From Thermodesulfatator sp. (GTDB lineage: Bacteria > Desulfobacterota > Thermodesulfobacteria > Thermodesulfobacteriales > Thermodesulfobacteriaceae), in contig QOAM01000099.1 of NCBI GenBank assembly GCA_003978075.1, positions 1-5,327 of the forward strand: DNA of 5,327 bases, in the 5' to 3' direction. The translations under genes were made by a program, and so were the position numbers. Each line of letters begins with the position of its first letter. Within the stretch, counting starts at the first letter, position 1. Shown here piece after piece: positions 1 to 5,280 of the stretch. Below the pieces are notes generated by a model. The model saw only the letters and a program-made list of their open reading frames with translations. It was not told the DNA's origin and did no database searches.

Positions 1-1
1 A

Positions 2-1207
2 GACCAAGGCGTCTCTGAGGCTGTAGCCGGTGAAGAGCTCTTGGCCGTCTTTTCTCAGACCCCTTTTTATCCCGAGAGCGGAGGCCAGGTGGCGGACCAA
101 GGGCTGGTTTTTTCCTCGAAGGGCAAGGCGGAGGTGCTAGAGGTGTATCGTTGGGGAGGGCTGATCCTGCATCGTCTTCGGGTTCTGGAAGGACGGTTGC
201 GCCAAGGAGACCGGGTAAGGCTTGAGGTCTTTTCCGAACGCAGGTTCTCTACCGCCCGGCATCACACCGCTACCCATCTTCTTCATGCCGCCCTCCGACG
301 GGTCCTTGGAGAGCATGTGCGCCAGGCAGGATCCTTAGTGGCTCCGGACCGCTTGCGCTTTGATTTTACCCACTTCGAGGCCTTGAGACCGGAAGAAATT
401 CGCGCAGTGGAGGAATTAGTGAATGCCCGCATTCGAGAAGACCTCCCAGTAGAGGTGAAAGTGGTTCCTTTGCGGGAGGCTCAGGCCATGGGAGCTATGG
501 CCCTTTTTGGGGAAAAATACGGGGAGCGGGTGCGGGTGGTGAGTATTGGGGATTTTTCCTTGGAGCTCTGCGGAGGGACTCACGTAAAGCATACCGGAGA
601 GCTCGGATTTTTCAAGATCATTTCCGAGGGGAGTGTTTCCGCCGGAGTGCGGCGGGTGGAAGCCCTGGCTGGAGAACCGGCCTTAAAGTGGATTTTCGCC
701 TTGGAAGACGAAAGGCGGCGTCTCGCGGAGCTTTTACATTGCTCTCAGAGGGAGCTGGAAAGGCAGGTCCAGCGTCTGCTGGAAAAGGTGAAGGAGCTTG
801 AAAGAGAAGTGCGGCGACTTAAAAGCGGAGGACTGCGCAAGACTCTGGAGGAGAAACTCTCCGAGGTACGAGAGGTCTCCGGAGTAAAGGTCCTCTGCAC
901 CGAAGTTTCAGCTCGAGATCCTGCGGAGATGCGGGAGATGGGGGACTTCTTTAGGGACAAGCTAGGCTCGGGGGTGGTTTTCCTGTATGCGGTAAACGAG
1001 GGAAAAGTCCAGCTTCTGGCTATGGTCACCCGGGACCTTTCTCGGAAGATCCCTGCGGGAAAACTTCTCCAAAATGTAGCCCAGGTGGTGGGAGGCCGGG
1101 GCGGAGGGCGTCCAGAGATGGCTCAAGGAGGGGGGACTCACCCTGAAGGGGTTTCTCGGATCAAAGAGACCCTTTTTTCGGAATTGAAGCGGTTACTTTC
1201 CGGATAG
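2..1207 (+). CDS. alaS: Alanine--tRNA ligase, C-terminal part (5' end outside window)
   Basis: Cytosolic enzyme that charges tRNA-Ala with alanine and hydrolyses mischarged Ser/Gly-tRNA-Ala. The frame is open from base 2, so 401 residues remain of a protein usually near 870-900; the catalytic and most of the tRNA-recognition part lie upstream. Seen in order: the start of the editing region with the ESGGQVADQG motif; the zinc-site HxxxH (HTATH, fragment residues 88-92); the second half of the site, CGGTH (C190, H194), followed by the GFFKIISEGSVSAGVRRVEA block typical of AlaRS; a coiled-coil linker rich in E, R, K and L (about residues 240-287); and a DHHA1-type C-terminal domain with a glycine-rich GGRGGG...GGG loop near bases 1090-1130. 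All four metal ligands are present, so editing should be intact. The TAG stop lies inside the 3' end of the convergent HU-like gene, so no separate terminator fits between them. Confidence 0.97.
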   Translation, partial: DQGVSEAVAGEELLAVFSQTPFYPESGGQVADQGLVFSSKGKAEVLEVYRWGGLILHRLRVLEGRLRQGDRVRLEVFSERRFSTARHHTATHLLHAALRRVLGEHVRQAGSLVAPDRLRFDFTHFEALRPEEIRAVEELVNARIREDLPVEVKVVPLREAQAMGAMALFGEKYGERVRVVSIGDFSLELCGGTHVKHTGELGFFKIISEGSVSAGVRRVEALAGEPALKWIFALEDERRRLAELLHCSQRELERQVQRLLEKVKELEREVRRLKSGGLRKTLEEKLSEVREVSGVKVLCTEVSARDPAEMREMGDFFRDKLGSGVVFLYAVNEGKVQLLAMVTRDLSRKIPAGKLLQNVAQVVGGRGGGRPEMAQGGGTHPEGVSRIKETLFSELKRLLSG

Positions 1208-1486
1208 GGCTTTTTTGAGTCGGCGCGAAGCCCGAAAAGCGAAACGAAGGCGAGGGGGAAGCTCTAAAGGGGCTCGGCGATAAAAGTCGTAGGCCCGACG
1301 GGGAGAGGTTTCCAAGATAGCCAAAGTCCCGAAGCCGGTAAGTTTTACCCTCTTCTTTTTCAAAAGATCTCGCCTCAGAAGTTCCAAAAAGGCCAGGAGG
1401 AGGGTACGGGCTTCGGCCCGAGAATTTACTACCCTGGCCTCTCTTAGCCGGCGATAAAGACGCCTCTCAAGTTCGTGAAATCTCAT
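1193..1486 (-). CDS. HU/IHF-family DNA-binding protein (divergent, arginine-rich)
   Basis: Small protein of 97 residues, close to the usual 90-100 of the HU/IHF family, whose members bind and bend DNA as dimers in the nucleoid. The best evidence is the family core VKLTGFGTL (GFG at residues 51-53), followed by a beta-arm region that ends in RRAP (P73, at the place of the DNA-intercalating proline) and a closing RFAFRASRRLKKAL that matches the family's F-K-P-G-K-x-L-K end. The N-terminal half is predicted helical, as expected. It is unusually rich in arginine and lacks the common RNPxTG sequence, so it is a divergent member. Start choice: an ATG at 1505-1507 would add MLCFFCE, but its purine-rich AAAGG abuts the codon and an in-frame TAA lies just upstream. 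The ATG at 1484-1486 fits family length better but has only a weak GAG before it. The last 15 bases overlap alaS tail to tail. Assignment is from motif resemblance only. Confidence 0.75.
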   Translation of the reverse strand: MRFHELERRLYRRLREARVVNSRAEARTLLLAFLELLRRDLLKKKRVKLTGFGTLAILETSPRRAYDFYRRAPLELPPRLRFAFRASRRLKKALSGK

Positions 1487-1516
1487 CTCACAGAAAAAAC
1501 ATAACATCCTTTACAG

Positions 1517-1563
1517 TGCGCTCCACCAAGAGACAGAAGTTGATCCGAAATTAGGAGAGCGCA
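1517..1563 (-). repeat. Inverted repeat in the leader of the HU-like gene
   Basis: TGCGCTC at 1517-1523 is exactly complementary to GAGCGCA at 1557-1563, leaving a 33-base loop. If the 2-base GA at 1557-1558 is bulged out, the stem grows to TGCGCTCC-like pairing with GGA before the bulge. On the minus strand it would sit in the 5' leader just before the possible start codons of the HU-like gene. No T-run follows on either strand, so it is not a classical terminator. Function unknown. Confidence 0.45.
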
Positions 1564-1609
1564 TCAAGGTGAAAAATTAGACAAAGGAGGGGCCAACATT
1601 AAGGAAAAG

Positions 1610-1690
1610 CCAAAGAAGCATTTCACTGAGATCCAAGGCCAAGGTAACCCTTGAGGTTTAACTCCCCCAACAGGCGGTAAGGCTTCTTGG
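1610..1690. repeat. Stem-loop candidate enclosing 62 bases (possible structured RNA)
   Basis: CCAAAGAAGC at 1610-1619 pairs with GCTTCTTGG at 1682-1690 through nine base pairs with one bulged A (1612). The enclosed 62 bases contain a smaller AACC/GGTT hairpin (1646-1649 with 1655-1658). Either strand could be transcribed. On the minus strand the order of an AAGAAGCCTTA segment followed by CAAGGGTTAC recalls parts of E. coli 6S RNA, but the long closing stem of 6S RNA was not found, so I do not call it that. Confidence 0.3.
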
Positions 1691-1751
1691 GTCCCAGAGA
1701 AAAAACTCCCATCCTAAGCGATACATCTTACGGGCGGCCGGGAGAGGATAC

Positions 1752-1771
1752 AAGAAGGCAAAGCCCTTCTT
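1752..1771 (+). repeat. Small hairpin, weak terminator-like
   Basis: AAGAAGG (1752-1758) and CCTTCTT (1765-1771) form a perfect seven-pair stem around a six-base loop. Only a short, interrupted T-run follows on the plus strand (TTCTTT, then ACC), so termination there would be weak. It could end a transcript running through the upstream gene-free region before the usp promoter. Confidence 0.35.
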
Positions 1772-1832
1772 TACCACGATTCTACCTCAATTCACATGAA
1801 ATGACAGGTCTCTATCATCCCTTTTCTTTCCA

Positions 1833-1841
1833 TGCTAAAAT
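1833..1841 (+). promoter_or_regulatory. Possible extended -10 promoter of usp
   Basis: TGCTAAAAT matches the extended -10 form (TG, one base, then TAAAAT, five of six to consensus). The start of transcription would fall near 1848, giving a leader of about 30 bases that contains the strong ribosome site of usp. The -35 position shows no good match, which is usual for extended -10 promoters. A second candidate, TACAAT at 1853-1858, would leave a very short leader. Confidence 0.35.
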
Positions 1842-1865
1842 CCCTAAAAGTTTACAATACCTAAT

Positions 1866-1872
1866 AAGGAGG
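1866..1872 (+). promoter_or_regulatory. Strong ribosome binding site deciding the usp start
   Basis: AAGGAGG is a near-perfect Shine-Dalgarno sequence five bases before the ATG at 1878. This favours that ATG over the in-frame GTG at 1872, which overlaps the ribosome site itself. Confidence 0.85.
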
Positions 1873-1877
1873 TGTCC

Positions 1878-2327
1878 ATGGTTGAGATCAAAACGATTCT
1901 TTTCCCGGTAGATTTTACGGAGGCCTCGGAGAAGGTGGCTCGATATGCCCGGTTTTTCGCCGAAAAGTTTGGGGCTAAGCTTCTGGTGCTTTATGTGGTG
2001 GAAGATCTCATGAAGTATGCCGGCTTTTATGTACCGCACGCCGCTTTGGAAAAGATGGAAAAGGACCTCTTCGAGGGGGCACAGAAACGCATGGGGGAGT
2101 TTGTGGAGCAAAACTTTTCCAACATGGAGGTGGAGCCTTTAGTGAGCTCGGGAGAGGTGGCGGAAAAGATTTGCGAGATGGCTCGGGAAAAGGGGGCGGA
2201 CCTCATTATTATGGGCACCCATGGGCGCAAAGGGCTAGAGAAGGCCCTTTTCGGAAGTGTGGCCGAAAAGGTGGTCAAAACTGCTCCTTGCCCGGTGCTC
2301 ACCATTAACCCTTTTCAAAAGTCCTAG
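1878..2327 (+). CDS. Universal stress protein, UspA family, ATP-binding type
   Basis: Cytosolic single-domain protein of 149 residues, the normal size for the Usp fold. Proteins of this family act in stress tolerance, usually as dimers, and many bind ATP. Seen: the N-terminal first strand and nucleotide-contact segment ILFPVDF (D12) followed by a long amphipathic helix; the second strand LLVLYVVED; a charged helical middle part (residues 55-80); and the full nucleotide-binding signature G-x2-G-x9-G-S, with GTHG at 113-116 and GS at 126-127, then the closing strand CPVLTI. The complete signature puts it with the ATP-binding (UspFG/MJ0577-like) branch rather than the UspA branch that lacks the motif. 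It has its own promoter region upstream, and a large hairpin follows its stop codon. Which stress it answers to cannot be read from the sequence. The neighbouring flavoprotein suggests a redox link, but this is only inference. Confidence 0.95.
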   Translation: MVEIKTILFPVDFTEASEKVARYARFFAEKFGAKLLVLYVVEDLMKYAGFYVPHAALEKMEKDLFEGAQKRMGEFVEQNFSNMEVEPLVSSGEVAEKICEMAREKGADLIIMGTHGRKGLEKALFGSVAEKVVKTAPCPVLTINPFQKS

Positions 2328-2335
2328 ACCCGTGC

Positions 2336-2378
2336 TAAGCTAGCCCCCCGAAAAAAGTGCTTTCGGGGGGTTAGCTTA
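2336..2378 (+). terminator. Long hairpin between usp and the flavoprotein gene; attenuator or translation switch
   Basis: The arms 2336-2353 and 2361-2378 pair along their whole length with one G-T wobble (2343 with 2371), around a seven-base loop. The core is CCCCCCGAAA against TTTCGGGGGG, so the stem should be very stable. There is no T-run after it: the stem runs straight into the next start codon, whose A (2378) forms the last pair. The G-run at 2365-2370, seven bases before the ATG, is the only plausible ribosome site for that gene and is buried in the stem. It may therefore reduce read-through from usp, limit translation of the flavoprotein, protect the 3' end of the usp mRNA, or do several of these. 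Confidence 0.7.
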
Positions 2379-3340
2379 TGGAAAAGGCCAAGATCGCTGT
2401 CATAGGGGCTGGGCCGGCAGGAATTGCGGTAGGGGTAGAGGCCCGGGTAAAAGGCATCTCTCCGGTGGTGATCTTCGAAAAGGGAGAGACCTTTTGTGAC
2501 ACCATCCAGCGGCTTTATCGACCGGGGAAAAGGGTGGACGCCGTCTTCCGCAAGATGAAGGTGGAACCCTTAGGGGTGTGTTCCTTTGAGACGGAAAGCA
2601 AGGAGGAGTTTCTCCAGCGGATGGAAAAATATATCAAAGAATATCAGCTGGACATCCGCTACAAGAAGGAAATCAACGCCTTAGAAAAAACCGATGGAGG
2701 CTATCGCCTGCGGGCGGGTTCGGAATGGGTAGTAGAGGCTCCCCTGGTGGTCATCGCCATTGGCATTTTCGGAAAACCCCGCAAGCCGGATTATCCCATA
2801 CCCAAGGAGGTCCGAGATCGGGTATTTTTCGAGGCCACGGAGCGCCCCGAAGAAGGCCGAGTCCTGGTGGTGGGCGGGGGAGATACCGCCGCGGAAACGG
2901 CCTGCTTCCTCTGCGAGACCTGCGAGGTCTATCTTTCCTATCGACGGCCCAAGTTCTTCCGGATCAATCCGGTCAACCTAGAAAACCTGGAAAAGAAGGT
3001 CCAGGAAGGCCGGGTCAAGCTCCTTATGAATACGGATATCGATCATTTGGAACCGGACCCGGAGGGGGTAAAGGTGGTCTTCAAAGACGGCCGAGAGATG
3101 GTCTTCGAACGCATTTACTACTGCCTAGGGGGAAGCACCCCTGCCGGATTCCTGCGGAGCATCGGGGTGGAATTTGCCGACGGTCGGCCCAAGATCGACA
3201 GGTATTACGAGACCAATCTGCCGGGGGTATTTCTCGCCGGAGATATTGCCTTAGAGAAGGGTAGTATCATGGCCGCCTTTAACACCGCCCATATCGTGGT
3301 GGAAAGGATCCTAGAGAAGTACGGAGAATTAGTCCGGTAA
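2378..3340 (+). CDS. FAD-dependent NAD(P) oxidoreductase, thioredoxin reductase-like fold (YpdA-like), no canonical CxxC
   Basis: Cytosolic flavoprotein of 320 residues, the size of low-molecular-weight thioredoxin reductases. Seen: FAD-binding GAGPAG (residues 10-15) with the ribose-binding acidic residue E34; the NAD(P)-binding GGGDTAAE (167-174) followed by a YRR (188-190) of the kind that often binds the NADPH phosphate; and the second FAD motif GVFLAGDIA (283-291). The redox CxxC of thioredoxin reductase, expected just before GGGDT, is replaced by an acidic stretch (FFEATERPEEG). The layout with a long insert after E34 recalls YpdA-type bacillithiol disulfide reductases, but YpdA's cysteine in the first glycine motif is an alanine here (A14). 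Cysteines instead sit at C176, C179 and C182, and at C40. The start is fixed: an in-frame TAG lies at 2372-2374 and the next methionine is too late. The end overlaps xth by 12 bases. Substrate unknown; ferredoxin/flavodoxin or a low-molecular-weight disulfide are the main options. Confidence 0.85.
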   Translation: MEKAKIAVIGAGPAGIAVGVEARVKGISPVVIFEKGETFCDTIQRLYRPGKRVDAVFRKMKVEPLGVCSFETESKEEFLQRMEKYIKEYQLDIRYKKEINALEKTDGGYRLRAGSEWVVEAPLVVIAIGIFGKPRKPDYPIPKEVRDRVFFEATERPEEGRVLVVGGGDTAAETACFLCETCEVYLSYRRPKFFRINPVNLENLEKKVQEGRVKLLMNTDIDHLEPDPEGVKVVFKDGREMVFERIYYCLGGSTPAGFLRSIGVEFADGRPKIDRYYETNLPGVFLAGDIALEKGSIMAAFNTAHIVVERILEKYGELVR

Positions 3341-4123
3341 CTGGAAAACGGCCACCACTGGTGCATGATCCGAGGGCTTTTTCCAGCTTCGGGGCTCTCG
3401 ATCCACGAAGACTTCGGAGAGGGCCTGGGCTAGAGGATTGGTGAGAAGGATATGGTCTAGACGCATACCTCGATTGGCCTTGAAGGCCCCGAATTGGTAG
3501 TCCCACCAGGTGAAAAGCCCCGCTCGTCCAGGGTGCTTGAGACGCAAGGCATCGTGAAGACCCCATTCCAGGAGCACGCGGAAAGCAGCCCTTTCCCTTT
3601 CGTGAAAACAGATTTGTCCTTCAAGGAGTTCGGGATCGTAGACATCGATGGGCTCCGGGGCCACATTAAAATCTCCACAGAGGGCCAAGGGATCTCTCTG
3701 GGGGTCGAAGTGTCGTTCGAGGAGTTCTCGCAAACGATAGAAAAACTCGAGCTTGTAAAGAAAGTAGTCTGAGCCCACGGGCGATCCGTTAGGCACATAG
3801 ACAGAGATCACGGTGAAGGCCCTGAATTTCACGGCAAGGATCCGCTCCGCCGCCTGGGGATCTTCTTCCCCCGGGAACCCGCGGAAGAGCTCCTGGCCTT
3901 CAAGCCGGCTTAAAACCGCCACCCCGTTGCGCCCCGGCCCCCCGGCATGCCAAGACCTATATCCTAGAGACTCCAAGACCTCCTGCGGAAAGGCCTCGGT
4001 GCGCAACTTGGTCTCTTGAAGACAGAGCACCTCCGGGGAACGCTGTTTGAGGTATCTCTGCACATGTTCCAACCGGGCGTTGAGGGAGTTGACATTCCAG
4101 GTAACTAGATGGACAATTCCCAC
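3329..4123 (-). CDS. xth: Exodeoxyribonuclease III / class II AP endonuclease
   Basis: DNA repair enzyme that cuts the backbone 5' of abasic sites and removes blocked 3' ends, with Mg2+. It is 264 residues, the usual length (E. coli 268). All catalytic positions of the ExoIII family are visible (numbered from the GTG start): WNVNS (N10), QETK with the metal-binding E37, SVYVPNG with Y109, GDFN with D151 and N153, LDHI with D223, and the terminal SDH with D252 and H253. The ExoIII-type GLHDALR and FTWWDY segments are also present. Start choice: GTG at 4121-4123 has GGAGG eight bases upstream (4132-4136) and gives MGIVHLVTWN, close to family N-termini. An ATG at 4136-4138 would add five residues but has no ribosome site, and a possible promoter -10 (TATTCT, 4144-4149) would start the mRNA almost on it. 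It is convergent with the flavoprotein gene and divergent from the transporter gene. Confidence 0.95.
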   Translation of the reverse strand: MGIVHLVTWNVNSLNARLEHVQRYLKQRSPEVLCLQETKLRTEAFPQEVLESLGYRSWHAGGPGRNGVAVLSRLEGQELFRGFPGEEDPQAAERILAVKFRAFTVISVYVPNGSPVGSDYFLYKLEFFYRLRELLERHFDPQRDPLALCGDFNVAPEPIDVYDPELLEGQICFHERERAAFRVLLEWGLHDALRLKHPGRAGLFTWWDYQFGAFKANRGMRLDHILLTNPLAQALSEVFVDREPRSWKKPSDHAPVVAVFQLPD

Positions 4124-4151
4124 CTCTCCTTCCTCCATGATTTAGAATAGA

Positions 4152-4164
4152 CCTGATTTTCAGG
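4152..4164. promoter_or_regulatory. Inverted repeat in the xth/transporter divergent promoter region
   Basis: CCTGATTTTCAGG is a perfect 5-3-5 inverted repeat in the 51 bases between the GTG of xth and the transporter ATG. It covers part of the transporter's ribosome site (AGGAG, 4162-4166, eight bases before the ATG at 4175). It could be a repressor site serving both genes or a small RNA hairpin. Candidate -10 boxes nearby are TATTCT (minus, 4144-4149) and TAGAAT (plus, 4143-4148), which overlap each other; neither has a good -35 match. Confidence 0.35.
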
Positions 4165-4174
4165 AGAGAAAAGT

Positions 4175-5083
4175 ATGGGGCTCTGGTTGATCTTGGCCTT
4201 AGGGGCGGCCTTTTTCGTGGCCCTAGGAGATTTTCTCAACAAAAAGTACTTCTCCTCCGAAGGGATGGCAGCCATGGCCCTGGTTCGTACTCTGGCCCCG
4301 GTGCCCTTTCTTCTAGCGGTAATCTTTCTCGGGTTTGAACCTGAATCTTATTTGCACTTTACCCTGACGGTCCTTAAAAAACCTGCCTTTTTTCAAACCC
4401 TGCTTGCCCTTCTCCCCTTGGAAATTTCCGCCCTCCTTCTTTACATGGAAGCCATTCGGGTTTCTCCTCTTTCGCTGACCCTGCCTCTTCTGGCCTTTAC
4501 CCCAGCCTTTCTCATCGGGACGGGCTTCATCTTTCTGGGAGAGAGGCTCTCGGCCTCGGGAGTGGCTGGGATCTTTCTCGTGGTACTAGGAAGCTACCTT
4601 CTTCATCTCCCCCGTCTCCCGGAGGGGCCTCTTGCTCCTTTAAAAAGTCTCCTCCGGGAAAGGGGATCCCTCCTCATGCTCGCCGTGGCGGGGATTTATG
4701 CCGTGACTTCCGCTTTGGGTAAAAGGGCCATCCTCCTTTCCTCACCTCTTTGGTTTGCTTCCTTCTATTTTGTCCTCCTAGGGCTGGTAGTGCCCTTTCT
4801 TCTGCGCATCTTTCGAGGGACGCGGATTCTTCCCCTCTTCCGCAAGAAGCCCTTAGGTTTTTTCCTTCTGGGCCTCTCTCAGGCCCTGATGGTGGTCTGC
4901 CATATGCAAGCCATTAGTCTGGCTCCGGCAGCTTATATGATCGCGGTAAAACGTACCAGCATTCTCTTCGGGGTCTTTTTGGGCGGGGCCTTTTTGCGAG
5001 AGAGATATTTCGGGGTGCGGTTGCTGGCCGCCGCGGTCATGGTGGGTGGAGTCTTCCTTTTGGCCCTTACTTACGGAGGTTGA
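4175..5083 (+). CDS. EamA-family (DMT superfamily) transporter, ten membrane helices
   Basis: Inner-membrane protein of 302 residues, the normal size for ten-helix drug/metabolite transporters, which move small metabolites such as amino acids or other organic solutes. It is strongly hydrophobic, with two EamA repeats. The first repeat runs from residues 2 to about 143 and ends in the helix pair around EAIRVSPLSLTLPLL and FLGERLSASGVAGIFLVVLGSYLL. After a charged linker (about 144-164, RLPEG...LRERG) the second repeat runs to the C-terminus and ends with the matching pair, MQAISLAPAAYMIAVKRTS and FLRERYFGVRLLAAAVMVGGVFLLAL. The paired GERLS and RERYFG turns are typical of the family. The AGGAG ribosome site eight bases before the ATG supports the start. 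Substrate cannot be inferred; no neighbour gives a clue, and it is transcribed away from xth. Confidence 0.93.
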   Translation: MGLWLILALGAAFFVALGDFLNKKYFSSEGMAAMALVRTLAPVPFLLAVIFLGFEPESYLHFTLTVLKKPAFFQTLLALLPLEISALLLYMEAIRVSPLSLTLPLLAFTPAFLIGTGFIFLGERLSASGVAGIFLVVLGSYLLHLPRLPEGPLAPLKSLLRERGSLLMLAVAGIYAVTSALGKRAILLSSPLWFASFYFVLLGLVVPFLLRIFRGTRILPLFRKKPLGFFLLGLSQALMVVCHMQAISLAPAAYMIAVKRTSILFGVFLGGAFLRERYFGVRLLAAAVMVGGVFLLALTYGG

Positions 5084-5200
5084 GCTAAGTTTGATCGTTG
5101 GTAAATACATGATACCCCTCAAAACCTTACTCGATAAGCTTTTCGAAAAAAACTCTAAAATCAGGCATGAGCACTAGAACCGAATCTACTATTTGACTGG

Positions 5201-5236
5201 AGACCGTGAATCATCTCGAATACAAGCGGTCTTTTT
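5201..5236 (+). terminator. Probable intrinsic terminator after the transporter gene
   Basis: AGACCG (5201-5206) pairs with CGGTCT (5227-5232) and is followed at once by a T-run (5232-5236, then GTTT). The stem is only six pairs and the loop is about 20 bases, so it is weaker than a textbook terminator. It is 118 bases after the transporter stop and just before the smc promoter region, which is a sensible place to end the upstream transcript. Confidence 0.5.
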
Positions 5237-5264
5237 GTTTGGGGAATCAAACTTGAGGTAAAAT
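5235..5264 (+). promoter_or_regulatory. Possible sigma-70-type promoter of smc
   Basis: TTGTTT (5235-5240) as -35 and TAAAAT (5259-5264) as -10 are separated by 18 bases. The -10 matches five of six consensus bases; the -35 keeps the TTG. Transcription would start near 5271, about ten bases before the smc ATG, so the leader would be very short. The -35 overlaps the T-run of the upstream terminator. Confidence 0.4.
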
Positions 5265-5280
5265 AGAAATTCCTGAAGAT

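Larger units (their letters stand above)
1508..1877. other. Gene-free region with inverted repeats between HU-like gene and usp
   Basis: About 370 bases lie between the divergent HU-like gene and usp. No frame here has a convincing start, ribosome site and protein-like composition. It holds several short inverted repeats: TGCGCTC/GAGCGCA (1517-1523 with 1557-1563), a nine-pair stem 1610-1619 with 1682-1690, CTCCC/GGGAG and ATCCT/AGGAT pairs between 1706 and 1749, and AAGAAGG/CCTTCTT (1752-1758 with 1765-1771). It must also carry the promoters of both flanking genes. An unannotated small RNA is possible, but no known RNA family was recognised with certainty. Confidence 0.6.

Noticed and set aside
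1590..1760. 6S RNA on the minus strand.
   Set aside because: Two short segments resemble E. coli 6S RNA in order, but the long closing stem and central bubble could not be built by eye. It is kept only as an open question for a covariance search.
1687..1911. A 74-codon plus-strand frame across the gene-free region into usp.
   Set aside because: It overlaps the usp promoter, ribosome site and coding start, its composition is not protein-like, and it has no ribosome site of its own.
2725..3264. A long plus-strand frame inside the flavoprotein gene, 179 codons.
   Set aside because: It is Gly/Arg/Pro-rich and low in hydrophobic structure, as expected from an off-frame reading of GC-rich coding DNA; the flavoprotein frame has clear motifs.
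3494..3772. A 92-codon plus-strand frame opposite xth with fairly protein-like composition.
   Set aside because: It starts with TTG, has no ribosome site and lies wholly antisense to xth, whose catalytic motifs are all intact. It is best explained as a shadow of the codon pattern.
5140..5149. Palindrome TTTTCGAAAA after the transporter gene as a regulatory site.
   Set aside because: A ten-base palindrome in AT-rich DNA is easily due to chance, and it is not placed near a start codon or promoter element.
5109..5261. A 22-codon frame (ATG to TAG at 5175-5177) that stays open for another 27 codons after the TAG, suggesting a broken gene or a pyrrolysine codon.
   Set aside because: There is no ribosome site before the ATG, the peptide matches nothing I recognise, and the stretch overlaps a likely terminator and the smc promoter. 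Chance is the simpler explanation.
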